From contig CP141144.1 of NCBI GenBank assembly GCA_035235625.1, positions 39,926,014-39,990,013 on the forward strand: DNA of 64,000 bases. Direction: 5' to 3'. The notes beneath the pieces are model-generated. The model was not told the DNA's origin, did not search any database, and was given only the letters and a program-made list of their open reading frames with translations. The translations under genes were made by a program, and so were the position numbers. Source of the DNA: Saururus chinensis. Taxonomy: Eukaryota; Streptophyta; Magnoliopsida; Piperales; Saururaceae. Shown piece after piece: positions 10,779 to 21,593 of the stretch; positions within the stretch are counted from its first letter, which is position 1, and each line of letters begins with the position of its first letter.

Positions 10779-11494
10779 CCTTCTGCCTAACGGCTTGATC
10801 CTTTTTCTGTTTCTCATTCGCAGGCAAGCTCTCCCGTTTGGCAAACTCTCCAGCGCCCTCCCTCAAAGACCGACACCCTTATCCATTCACTGGTCGTCCC
10901 CCTCGCTAGCCAACCTCCTCCCCCTGTCCCGTGCTCTCCCCGTCACCGGCCTCCCACTTACTGCTAGCCCTGCTCGTCGATCTCCCTTCCCACCAGCAGC
11001 TTCCTCTCGCTCAGCCCACCAGCCTCTTGCTTCGTTTTTCTCCTCCCTCTTCAGATCCACACAATTGGACCTGCCTTGTTCCGATCTGGCACCGCCAATC
11101 CAGCTCCACTCCGATCCGCCGCTGCCCCGTCCACATTTGCTCTGATCCCCCCGCCTAGACACGCTTTGATCCTGTCCAGATTTGACCAATCCGGTGCCGC
11201 CCAGTCCAGCTCCGCTCCGATCCGCCACCGCCCCGTCCACATTTGCTTTGATCCCCCCCAGATCCGCTCTGATCCCCCATCCAGATCTAACTGATCTGGC
11301 GTTGCCCCATCCCGGTCTGTTCCGATCCGGTGTCGTCCAGTCCAGATCCACCCCGTCACCAGTGCCCACTGTCCCGGCCCAGGCCCAGATTTGTCCTTTG
11401 AGCCCAGTCTTCTCCTTCTCCAACAAGCCTTTTCCTTTTCCAGCCGCCTGGATCTGCCCTCCCCCCTCTGCACAACCTCTCCCATTCCCTCCTT
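10779..11494 (+). other. copia 5' leader, C-rich with repeats
   Basis: This is a leader between the primer-binding site and gag. It has two direct repeats of about 100 bp near 11090-11180 and 11195-11270 (TCCGCTCCGATCCGCC, CCCGTCCACATTTGCT). No protein motif is seen; open frames here come from composition. Confidence 0.55.
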
Positions 11495-12245
11495 ATGGCC
11501 TCTCCAAACCACTCTATGACCACGTCCGGCCTAACCCTAGGCTCTCCCTCTTCCCCATCCTCCTCTACGACACTCGATGACCTCTTCGCTCCTATGCCGG
11601 TGGTGGTTCGCTTCTTCATCTCTCAACTTGTCACTGTACGTTGTGACTCCAACACCTTTCTCATTTTCCATATTCAAGTTCGCGACCTCCTTGAGGGTTA
11701 CGGTGTCATGGGATTTCTTGATGGCTCCACCCCGTGCTCGGCCACAGGCGACCTCACTGCTTGCCTGCCTTACCACTGCCCAATGGCACTGCATTGATCG
11801 AGTACTTCTCACTGCTGTTCATGCCACCATCTCCCCTTCCTTGCTCAGCTACATAGGCCTTGAGTCCGCCGCTGCCTTTGGACCACAACCGAAGATCGCT
11901 TCCTCTCTACCTCCCCGGCTCACATCCTCAATGTGAAAGAATGTCTTGCCGCACATGTCCAAGGCGATGGCACTATGACCACATATCTCAACAGCCTTAA
12001 AGCCTATGCGGATCAACTCGCCGCTGTTGGGGCTCCCATCTCCGACCTTGACCTCTTTCATAAGACATTAAATTGTTTCTCTGGAGCGTACTTCATCTTC
12101 TCCGCCACCCACCATGCTCGCGGTGTTACCATTCCCCTCCCGGAACTTTGGATGCTTCTCCTTGCCGAAGAAGCCACTCTCTCTTGCGCCCCAACCGTAG
12201 GCTTACCCCAAGCGACGGCCTTCACTGCCCTCCACTCATGGTGTC
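11495..12245 (+). pseudogene. copia gag, frameshifted and interrupted
   Basis: The gag-like motifs LLEGYGVMGFLDGSTP (from about 11685) and TTYLNSLKAYADQLAAVG, then ISDLDLF, match plant copia gag (UBN2/Retrotran_gag_2 type), but they lie in different frames. The polyprotein is split by the solo LTR at 12246. No CCHC zinc knuckle can be made out after the insertion. Confidence 0.75.
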
Positions 12246-13666
12246 TGATCGTTTATAATTAAACTCTTTGCAAGTGTACAAGGTAATTGTACTAGGATAA
12301 GTATTTAAGGGTTGTCGAACCTCAGGGACGGATGGATTATTACTAAATATAAAGAAGAATTTGCTGATTAAAAACTAAAATAAACTTAAACTTAAATTAA
12401 GCAAAAGAAAGAAATCAACTAGTTTAAAAGTAAGAGATTAATATGATGAAATTTACTTAGGAAATTGAATCCACTATAGAACCATAATAATTCCTTAACT
12501 TTTAATCTAAATCTAGTGTGAATATGAACAAGTATTCTCAGCTACAAGCTAGAATTACTTTAGAAAGAATCATTAATTAAATTCCATGGCATGAGTTATC
12601 TTCGACAATAGCACGGATCATCTACACTAAACTAGTTATAGGCATGACCCGTCTAATCTTAGTATAACTCATCCAAATCATTAATTATCTGAACATTAAA
12701 ACTATTGTATGACCATCTCATCTAAATCACAGAAATTAGAATCGATGCAAATATCAAAACCATATCAATCTATCATCTACAAGACAATAAATCAACATAG
12801 ACTTGAATAAACATGAAAAACTCTTCCATTAAAAAGGAAATCCATATTATACAATTGTCATCATTCACAACTGAGATCTAAATTAAAAAGAAAAGAAACT
12901 GAAACTTATCTATAGCTTAATTAACTCCTAAGTAGAAAAAAAGTCTAGCCTTCCATGGTAGAAGAAAGAACTTGAATCTCCATTAGAAACTTTTAATTCT
13001 CTTCCATCTTCTTCTTCCTTTTTCTCCTCTTAAAATCTACTGGAATCCCCCCAATTTTAAGCCAAATATGTCTTTTTATAGGCATAAGTTCCGTAGGAAA
13101 AAGTCCAATATGAAAAGGATTGGAATTTGGGTCAAACAAGGAAACTGCACGTTATACCGATCGATCGCCCTGCATGCCCGATCGATCACTTACACTGTAT
13201 TTTTGTTTGAAAACACGTTATCCCGATCGATCGCCCTACATGCCTGATCGATCGGCTACAGTGTTTCTGCAATCCTAGACAGTTCATATTCTGTTCATTA
13301 AGCTTTCCTTCGTGTCCATATTAATTTCTAACTTGTTTATAACTCCGAAAAGTTGTCCAAATCACTTTAAAGCATGCGAAGATTATTTTCAATCATTTCA
13401 AACATCGTTCAAGTACTTCGATAAGCGCACTTTACCTACAAAACATAAAATACCATATTTTAGACATGTAGAATATAATTAAAATTCCATCTTGATTTAA
13501 ATACATGTCTAAACAACTAATAACTACAAAATCATTAATAATTAAACTAAAATACTAATATCTATCTTAATCTAAATAAACTATAATTAACTCTAAATTA
13601 ACCTAATCTATACTATCAAATAAGGTAAAAAGGCATATAAAATAGATATAGATTTCATACTTATCA
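12246..13666. mobile_element. Solo LTR A, nested in copia gag
   Basis: This 1421-bp sequence runs from TGATCGTTTATAATT to TTTCATACTTATCA and is flanked by a perfect 5-bp duplication GTGTC (12241-12245 and 13667-13671). TG..CA ends plus a 5-bp duplication and no internal domain mean a solo LTR, left by recombination between two LTRs. It is closely similar over its whole length to 48515-49878. Superfamily is not certain; the conserved AAGTGTACAAGGTAATTGTA and GGGTTGTCGAACCTCAGGGA stretches suggest Ty3/gypsy. Confidence 0.92.
13157..13255. repeat. Duplicated GATCGATC hairpin in solo LTR A
   Basis: Two tandem copies, 66 bp apart, of the frame ACGTTAT.CCGATCGATCG. The second has a perfect 10-bp stem, CCGATCGATC (13223-13232) against GATCGATCGG (13246-13255), with a 13-base loop. 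The sister LTR at 49424 has only one copy and a different stem. Confidence 0.85.
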
Positions 13667-14001
13667 GTGTCCCTCTCTTTCGGCTAGCTATGGGGCCCTA
13701 CCTCCAGCCTCTCCCCCCACTGCCCCCAGCCCCACTGGGCTGCCTCCCACCTCTCCTTATGGCCTCCCCCGCCTGCTCCCCTTAGTGGCCTTGCTACTGC
13801 CCCCCCTGCCGGGGGCCCAGCCCTTGCACTTGCTGCCCCATATGGGGGAGGGGCTGCCTGGGGCCTTCTCCTTACCCCTGCTGGCCGTGGGGCACCCGCC
13901 CACGTGGTGGTTCTCCTCATGGACGTTGGTGCTCCGATCCTCACAGTCATGGTCCCCAATCCCCTTATCAGATTTGCGGTGGGACCAACCACTCTGCCAG
14001 A

Positions 14002-14391
14002 ATGTGTTGGGAGTGCAATTCCAGCCCTGGGGGCTCGTCCTTCAATGCTCTGGCCCTCTCCGCTGGCACCTCCTCCTCGGAAACTCATACAGAGTCGCTC
14101 CTTGATAGTGGTGTCTCAGACCACGTGACAACGGATCGCGGTAACCTCTCCTTCCATGTGCCTCACTTGACATCTGACCATGTCAACGTCGGGAACGGGG
14201 CAGCTTTACGTGTCTCATCCATGGGTCACACCACCCTCCATCTTGGCCCCTCTACCCTTTCTCTTCGCAATGTCTTACATACCCCATCTATCTCTCATAA
14301 TCTTCTTTCCGTTCATAAACTTGCTCTTGATAATAATTGTTCCCTAAGCTTTGATGTCTCTTATGTTACAATCCAAGACACTAGCTCTTAG
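14002..14391 (+). pseudogene. copia protease region
   Basis: LLDSGVSDHVTTD is the aspartic protease active site region of copia elements (usual form LDSGASHH). VNVGNGAALRVSSMGHTTL and LRNVLHTPSISHNLLSVHKL follow, the normal conserved stretches up to the integrase precursor. The frame ends at TAG 14389-14391 and decays into another frame before the next domain. Confidence 0.85.
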
Positions 14392-14433
14392 CACATACTC
14401 TTTCGAGGACCGTGCCAACATGGTGTCTATCCG

Positions 14434-15340
14434 GTGTCCTCCACCCTTACCACATCTCCCACTGCCCTACTTGCTTATGACTCCTCCCGCCTTTGGCATC
14501 ATCGGCTCGGACATCCGTCATCTACTATGTTTAATTTAGTTGCATCTACTTTGTTGCCTCCAATCCAAAAAATGTCATCCTTAGATTGTAATAGTTGTCT
14601 CACTAGTAAAGCGCACAAACTCCCCTTCTCACCCTCCCCGAAATGCTCCTCACACCCTCTTGAGCTCGTCCACTCGGATGTTTGAGGTCCTTCTCCGGTC
14701 ACCTCCTTTCTTGGCTTTCGCTATTATGTGATCTTCGTCGATGACTTCTCCCATTATACTTGGCTCTACCCCCTCAAACTCAAATATGATGTGACCGAAT
14801 GCTTCTGCCTATTCCATGCCATGGCTGAATGGACCCTCCACCACACCCTCACCACCCTCCACACAGACAATGGCCGTGAATACCTCAACCACCACCTTTC
14901 TTCTTACCTCTCCTCTCATGGCATCTCCCACCAAACCTCCTGCCCTCATACCCCCGAACAAAATAGCGTTGCCTAAAAGAAACACCGGCACATCATAGAA
15001 ACTACGCTTGCCCTCCTCTCCCACGCCCACATGCCTCTCTCCTATTGGGTGGATGCTACTTGCAACGTCATCTATCTTATCAACAGCCTACCCTCTCCCT
15101 CCCCACAAACCCCCCAACTACTCCCACCTCAAAGCCTTCGGTTGCCGCTGTTTCCCTTGGACCCACCCCTACTCCTTCCATAAACTCTCCCCCCGGGCCA
15201 TCCCATGCATCTTTCTCGGTTATTGCCCTAACACCAAAGGATTACATTACCTCGATCCCATCTTCCATTGCGTCTACACCTCCTGCCACGTCCGTTTTCG
15301 AGAAGATAAGTTCCCTTACCACGACCACCTCCCTACCCCA
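14434..15340 (+). pseudogene. copia integrase, catalytic Glu replaced by stop
   Basis: The precursor motif LLAYDSSRLWHHRLGHPSS is followed by a Cys pair (CNSC) and LELVHSDV. A TGA at 14683-14685 replaces the Trp of the HSDVWG motif. FVDDFSHYTWLYPL and TLHTDNGREY carry two catalytic aspartates. In HTPEQNSVA*KKHRH the normal Glu codon of the D,D(35)E triad is now TAA (14974-14976). A frameshift near 15100 moves the C-terminal part (HLKAFGCRCFPWTHPYSFHK, IFLGY) to another frame. Confidence 0.9.
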
Positions 15341-15624
15341 AACCCCCCCACCACACTCCCTCTTCCTATTTCCATCACTCCCTCCCCTCCCCCATCCCTA
15401 CCCCTACCCCCCACCCGCCTTCACAACAACCACCCCCCTCTCTCCCTCCCCTTCTAACTCTCCTCCTTCTCTTCTTCCACTCCCTGCCACACTCCTTTCC
15501 CCGGACACCCCGCCTCCCCGTCCCCCTTTCCCTTTCCCTCTCCCCCTCCCCCCGCCTCCCCTCCCCTCCCCTCCCCTCCCCTCCCTCCCCTCCCCTCCCC
15601 TCCCCTCCCCTCCCCCCTCACCCA
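15341..15624 (+). repeat. C/T-rich linker with CCCTC repeats
   Basis: The region between integrase and reverse transcriptase has expanded into a pyrimidine tract, with about twelve CTCCC units at 15555-15616. The minus strand is GGGGA repeats and meets the simple G-quadruplex pattern. Confidence 0.85.
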
Positions 15625-16316
15625 ATGATCACTCATAGCAAAGCTGGGATCATATGTCATCGTGTCCCTTTCTCCCTCCTCACTATCTCTCCACCTCAAA
15701 TTGAACCCTCTTCCTTCAAAATTGCTTCCTCCATTCCTGAATGGTATGCCGCTATGGATGAGGAAATTAAAGCCCTCCACAAACAAGATACTTGGAGCTT
15801 AGTGGTTCCCCCGCCCTCCTCCAATGTTGTTAGTTGCCGTTGGACTTACAAAGTCAAGCGTGATGCCAATAGAACTATCTCTCACTACAAGGCCCGTCTT
15901 ATTGCCAAAGGGTTCCATCAAGAGGAAGGCCTTGACTACAATGAGACATTTAGACCCTTGATCAAACCTTACACGGTTCAGATTGTTCTAAGCCTCGCCG
16001 TCACCCGCTCTTGGCCTATCGAGCAACTCGATGCCTCCAATGCCTTCCTTCACGACACTATCTTCGAAGAACTCTACATGGCACAACTTCCCGGTTACCA
16101 TGATGTCACTCGGCCCAACCATGTTTATCGCCTCCACAAAGCCCTCTATAGCCTCAAACAAGCCCCTCGTGTTTGGTACATTCGCCTTTCCACCTACCTT
16201 CTCTCCCTTAACTTTATCTCTTGTCATGTTAATACCTCCCTTTTTCTTCACACCTAAGGTTCTCACATCACCATCCTTGTCATATATGTTGATGACATCC
16301 TCATCACTAGCAACCA
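15625..16316 (+). pseudogene. copia reverse transcriptase, N-terminal part
   Basis: The motifs of RVT_2 are present: EWYAAMDEEIKALHKQDTW, CRWTYKVKRD, KARLIAKGFHQEEGLDY, WPIEQLDASNAFLH, YSLKQAPRVWY. A TAA at 16255-16257 interrupts the frame. LVIYVDDILI, with the catalytic YVDD at 16285-16296, follows in the same frame. A run of 22 C residues at 16318-16339 then breaks the reading frame. Confidence 0.92.
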
Positions 16317-16317
16317 T

Positions 16318-16339
16318 CCCCCCCCCCCCCCCCCCCCCC
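16318..16339 (+). repeat. (C)22 homopolymer in reverse transcriptase
   Basis: A pure C run just after the YVDD motif. It shifts the frame between the two halves of the reverse transcriptase. Confidence 0.95.
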
Positions 16340-17220
16340 ACATCCACCGAGTCATTTCCCTCTTAAGCTCCACCTTTTCCATTAAAGACCTCGGCGACCT
16401 CTATCACTTCCTTGGCATTGAAGATACCCGCACCCCCAATGACCTCTTCCTCTCCCAACCCCAATATGCCCTTGATATCCTTGCCCGTGCCTCTATGTCC
16501 CAATGTAAAGCTTCCCCAATCCCCACCACCTACAAACGCCCTCCCCTCCATCCCCACGACCCACCCTTCCCCAACCCCTCTCATTACAAAAGCATTGTTG
16601 GCGCCTTACAATACCTCACCTCCACCCGTCTCGACCTTGCCTATGCCATCAACTTCGTTTGCCAACACATGCACAACCCCTCCACCTCTCACTATATGGC
16701 TGTTAAAAGAATCATTCGCTACCTCAAAGGTACCTTCACTCCTGCTCTTTGTGCCTTCTCTTACTCCGATTGGGCAGGTAACCCCATTGATCACCGGTCC
16801 ATTTCCAGTTACTGTCTCTACCTCGGTCCCAACCTCATTCTTTGGAAGTCTAAGAAGCAAGACACAGTGGCCCGCTCCTCTACCGAAGCCGAGTATCGGG
16901 CTCTCTCCAGTACAACCACTGAGATCACGTGGGCCCGCATGGTCCTCACCTTCCTTGGAGTGTCCCTCCCCTCCACCCCCATCTTATGGTGTGACAACAA
17001 ATCCACCATCTCTCTCTCGGCCAACCCGGTGTTCCACGCCCAAACCAAGCACATTGAACTTGATCATCACTATGTTCGGGAGTAGGTTTTAGCTGATAAG
17101 CTTGATGTCCAGCATACTCCCTCCGCTCAGCAGGTGGTTGACATCTTCATCAAGCTTCTCTCCATCGAACGGATTCAGCAGTTACGCTCCAAACTCATGG
17201 TTCTACCTCCACCATAAATT
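16340..17220 (+). pseudogene. copia reverse transcriptase C-terminus and RNase H
   Basis: LSSTFSIKDLGDLYHFLGIE, SIVGALQYLTSTRLDLAYAI and VKRIIRYLKGT are the thumb region of copia reverse transcriptase. FSYSDWAGN, STEAEYRALSS and LWCDNKSTISLSANPVFHAQ are the RNase H motifs with their acidic residues, followed by HYVRE, a stop at 17083-17085, and VLADKLDV. This is the best preserved stretch of the element. Confidence 0.92.
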
Positions 17221-17431
17221 TGCTATGGGCTATTAAGGACACCTCATCCCTTGCCACCATGGCAATCTTGAACCCCCCTCTCCTTGTAATCATCACCATC
17301 CATTTGTCACTATACCCTCTCCCTGTAGAAATACATTATTGTATCTTTTGTGTATTTTTTAATAGAAAATACATATTTGTATCTATAAATAGCTATGTTC
17401 TATAAATGAAATACATTTTTGTCTATTTTCA
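17221..17431 (+). mobile_element. copia 3' LTR
   Basis: A 211-bp sequence from TGCTATGGGC to TCTATTTTCA that aligns with the 5' LTR. It has the pre-expansion form (TTTTTAATAGAAAATACAT) where the 5' LTR has the TA run. Confidence 0.85.
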
Positions 17432-18480
17432 ATGTACCCTAGCATATTACTTGGAAGATGTCTAGCTAGTACACCTCCTTGGCCGATCGCATGGCCCTGG
17501 CCATGATCCAATGCCAAGGAAGTTGCAGCTCACTAGCGAGCCCTGTAGTTAGATTTCTTCTATTACTTAAATTACAAAATTAACATGTTCACTATAAATT
17601 TGATTGATTAATGGCCCTGTTAACGATAGATAGAACGAAGACTCTTCTTTCTAGCTTGGCTCCCCCCATTGAGCCAATCCTCTGTCGAACACCACCCTTG
17701 TGCCAAGACCCACTATACTTTTTTTTTTCGAAGTAAGAGCCATTATGCTTCTAGCTGGTATAAAAATCTCGTAGTAATGACAAAAACCAAACAACAACTA
17801 CGACAATAATATTAAAACTTCGTTTATATATCTGCGTTGGTGGATACAGTGTGACGGGATTTCATCCCGCAAGCACTGGTGATGATAGGGGGGCACGGGA
17901 TCCATATCTAGTGGCTAGCTATTCCGTAACATCAACGACAGAATGATAATAATGGTAATTTCGAAGTAAAGAAGTGATGCTTCGCATTTGCAACGGTTTT
18001 TTCTAAGCGGCAGATTGAAATAGGACCTGCACATGCATCAATAAACAAGCCGTCTTTATACAGAAACTGAGCGTTTCTTGTTTCGACTATGTATAACTTC
18101 ACTTGAGATGTGATTAATTTTGACCTATACAGAATAACAGATTTATTGCAAAATAGCACCGTGGAGATCATCAAGGTGGAGCCCTGCCATGTGTGCACTT
18201 ACACATACCCTGTCGCTTATCTTACTAAAACTATAATTTCAACGAGCCAACAAAGGATCCAAGTATCAAACAAATTGCCCAGGGTAAAACGCATTAGCCC
18301 CAAATCGCAAAGTTATCAGAAAATAATGTGTAGAACTTAAACAACACATCCTGTCATCACATAGTATGACCCCAGAAAAGTTGAAATTTATACTCTAACT
18401 ACAAATGCTTTAGATAAGTAACTAGTTTTAGTTCTCCTCATATTTGAAGCAGAAGATCTAGATGGTAACAAACTTGTGCC
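17432..18480. other. Intergenic, no gene recognised
   Basis: I see no coding family or structured repeat. Short frames at 17932-18340 on both strands have no motif. Confidence 0.5.
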
Positions 18481-18490
18481 TGCAATTCTA

Positions 18491-18496
18491 TTTATT
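18491..18496 (-). terminator. Probable polyadenylation signal of the Cys-rich gene
   Basis: AATAAA on the minus strand, 70 bp beyond the stop codon of the gene at 18566-19033. Confidence 0.5.
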
Positions 18497-18565
18497 ACAT
18501 CCAAACCAATTCTCGTCAAGGAGGCTTACAAGCATGGGACCCATCTGAAAATCCAATCCAAGTCG

Positions 18566-19033
18566 TTAGAACACGGGCCCCATCAGCCTCGGCAAACCAT
18601 AGATAGGAAGAGGAAGCCTCCTCCTCAAAACTGCAACTGGGGCTATGGCCATTTCTGAAGGCAAGGTGGTGGTGGCCATCTCATCCTCACTGGTAGGCGC
18701 CTTCATTGCACCGTCCGCAGGCACGCTATCGGACTTGCAGAAGTTCTTGGCCTTGTCCATGTGCGACAAGGCCTCGTCCTTGGTGAAGTCGATGCCCGGC
18801 CTGAAGTTCTGAAACCAGCAATACTTGGTGGTGTCATGGAAGAGGACCTTGCAGCATGAAGGGCTTACTGAAATGGTTTTGCTAGCGATGCTGTCTATGA
18901 GTGAGCTCTTGCAGGTTGCAAAGTCTGCGGAGCAGTTAGGGGCGGTGAAGACTTCATTGTCAGCAACGACCCCGGCGACGGAAAGGAGGCCGACGAGGAG
19001 AAGAACAGATATTAGTCTCATCACTTTCATCAT
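18566..19033 (-). CDS. Small secreted cysteine-rich protein
   Basis: A 155-residue protein with a clear signal peptide (LISVLLLVGLLSVAGVVA, cleavage near residue 24-25). The mature part has six cysteines at about residues 34, 41, 60, 61, 72 and 99, spaced C-x6-C-x18-CC-x10-C-x26-C. The adjacent CC pair recalls the prolamin/lipid-transfer eight-cysteine fold, but the CxC motif and last cysteine are lacking, so membership is only possible. The C-terminal third is low complexity with an RRR run and a hydrophobic end; the true C-terminus could differ if an intron is present. The start has a good context (CACCATGATG), with a TATA box about 95 bp upstream and AATAAA downstream. Neighbours are transposons. 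I infer an extracellular protein of unknown role. Confidence 0.75.
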   Translation of the reverse strand: MMKVMRLISVLLLVGLLSVAGVVADNEVFTAPNCSADFATCKSSLIDSIASKTISVSPSCCKVLFHDTTKYCWFQNFRPGIDFTKDEALSHMDKAKNFCKSDSVPADGAMKAPTSEDEMATTTLPSEMAIAPVAVLRRRLPLPIYGLPRLMGPVF

Positions 19034-19126
19034 GGTGATCGAGTGACGAATCTGTTGCTAGCACCTACGCCGGTCCTCCTCTTAGTTCTATAGAATGGGG
19101 CAAGAGGAAGATAGATGTAGAACTGG

Positions 19127-19134
19127 CTTATATA
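19127..19134 (-). promoter_or_regulatory. TATA box of the Cys-rich gene
   Basis: TATATAAG on the minus strand, 94 bp before the ATG at 19033. A GA repeat at 19144-19153 lies just upstream of it. Confidence 0.7.
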
Positions 19135-19154
19135 ATGCGGGGGAGAGAGAGAGA

Positions 19155-20557
19155 TTGCAACGCCTAACTTCTATTAAATTTGGTTTAGTGAAAGAATTGA
19201 AGGTGTAAACTGCTAATGTTGCATTAAAGTAGAGGCCCGGTCATTTCTGGTTCATTTCACATCTGGCCGGACTACTCAATAAAGGCAAAGGGCATGCCTA
19301 TGAGAGGCCTTCATGGAAATACTACTGATCAACTGCACCTGTGCCGACTGGCCATTGGACAATTTTAAGAAGTGCGAAGTGCATTGCATCCCAGCACATG
19401 GAACTAAGTGATGTTTTTTTTTCCACGACCGAACTAAAAGTTAGAGAAAAATGCTCATCTTAAAGTTCAGAGGAGAATTCCTAGTTAGAACTGAGGAGAA
19501 ATCGTGTGCCATCCATCTTCAAGATCGGTCCCCCAGGTAAAGTCAGAATAACCCCTAAGGTATATATGACTTGCCCTAAAGTATTGAAATGCGGTTTCTC
19601 TCTTCGGGACTGATCACACCTTTCTTTTAAATAAAATTCAAAATTACTCTTCCTTTCCCCTCTCTTCTTCCTTACAAACCACTTCCACTCACTGACGCTA
19701 TTACCTCTGCTACCATTTTCACTGTCAGCAATGCCACTACTATTTCCACAGTTTCTACACTAGCTCCCCCATTACTGTTGCTTTCACTTTGGACACCTAC
19801 ACTACAATCATTTTATTTATCACTACCACCGCCACTACCACCTTTGCTGTGTCTCTGCCTTTATCATTACCACATGAACTGCAATATACATTTACTATAG
19901 ACTATAGTAAAATCATACTATAGTAACATGCATGAATGCGCCAGCCAAGAGTGGCTCCAATATTCTCATTGTCACAAATTAAAATTTCATAACACTTTTT
20001 CAAAATGAAATTGGAGTAGCTATATATGGAAGCCAAATTATTTTTTAAATATTTTATCAAAGTATATCTCAACCATGGTCGTTGTTTTCCAATACTAGGT
20101 ATAGCAAAATAAGCATACCATACATTCATTTCGAAACCATTAAAATGAGTCAGGATTCCCTCCCAAGTACAAGTAAGAGATAATCCATTAATAGACACAT
20201 GGTCACCACATGTGCCTGCAAGCAAACCTTAATGAAGTAATGTCTGCAGAAGCTATATTGGCCTTTCATAATATCATGAGCAACGTCAACTCCTCATGTA
20301 ACAATTTGCACCACTAGGATGTTTGAATACGTCTACACAGACCCAATAGGCATGTAGGTTATAAATGAACAGTCATTATATATGTGTAAGACTCTTTTTA
20401 TGATTTATTATGTCCTCATGGTTTTAGCCCTTATTATAAGCATTATTTGCCTCAAAGAATTCTCAGTACAATACATTAGTTTCATTAGCCCACACTTTCT
20501 CTTTTACTCATCTTCATAGTTCCTTTGAATCCCCTTTCTGCAGTTTCATAGCTCTTT
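19155..20557. other. Intergenic, no gene recognised
   Basis: Upstream flank of the Cys-rich gene. A Thr-codon-rich stretch lies at 19680-19870. A minus-strand frame of 107 codons at 19902-20225 has no family signature I recognise and is not called. Confidence 0.5.
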
Positions 20558-21537
20558 TTGGCTATTAATTTGCAATGTCCGAACTCTAACTTAAAAGTGC
20601 CACAACCCATCCTGCTAAAAAAAAACCTCCTTTCCTGGAGCTCTTTAGTCCTTCGTGATTGGAAAAAATCCCAAAAATACTCTCTTTCCTTGGAGCAATC
20701 TAAAGAATCCGGACTCCCATCTCATGAGTCATGTAACAAAGTTTTAGTTGTTAGCCACCCCCTTACGCCACACGATAAAGGGAATGACTCTACCGTGCAT
20801 GGAGATGGGTAGCGGACTAGACTATCATACTATGTGCCTGCAAGTCCAACCAGAAAAGGTGTGCACTATAGCCCTTCGAATGTCGGTAGCCCTTAGCCTA
20901 AGACTACCCTACCTGTGCCACCCCTATTTTGGAGGTGTACTACAATGGCTAATGATCCTTGGAAAACCTGAAGCTCTCTCTCTTCTAGAGGGTCCTTCGG
21001 TTGAGATTGAGATGAGGAGATTATTGTATGACCTACTTGAAGATAATAATTAATTAATAATAAATTATTTTAAATAAAATAAACCATAAAACAACAAGTA
21101 ACATAAGTTTAGCCAAATAAATTATCACATGGCAGAATTATTACATTTATGCAAAGTAATAAAATAACTAAATAAAGTCCACTTTATCTAGAAAAATTAT
21201 ATTACTTCTACTTTTGTCATTTAAGACAAATTTTTATACAGTGTGCGCTGTATCTCTCATCATCTAGCATATGTAAACTCAAATGAACATGTGTGTGTAA
21301 GTATACATGATAGAAAGTCCATGTAAAACAAAACCACTTATGATCTTACACTCAGTAAGATAACTCACCCATACTAATTTATAACTTATGCTTTGAAAAC
21401 ATACATATAGACCATACAAATTAGTAAAAAAGTAAACCTAAAGCATTATGCCTTGAATCATATTTAAGTAAATCAAATACCCATGATTTACAAAAATAGA
21501 TAATCTTCCACTTTGCTCGACACCCTTGATCCAAGGG

Positions 21538-21593
<56 letters not shown>

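Larger units (their letters stand above)
10498..17431 (+). mobile_element. Ty1/copia retrotransposon, degenerate, with a nested solo LTR
   Basis: The element has a 5' LTR, a primer-binding site at 10767, gag, a nested solo LTR at 12246-13666, then protease, integrase, reverse transcriptase and RNase H in the usual copia order, and a 3' LTR ending at 17431. Several stops and frameshifts inactivate it. No convincing 5-bp target duplication is seen: after the 3' LTR comes atgta and the left boundary is blurred. Confidence 0.9.

Noticed and set aside
10795-11494. Several overlapping frames before copia gag
   Set aside because: Leader of the retroelement; repeats of TCCGATCCGCC at DNA level explain them.
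19902-20225. 107-codon minus-strand frame
   Set aside because: No start context, promoter or recognisable domain; AT-rich region with chance openness.
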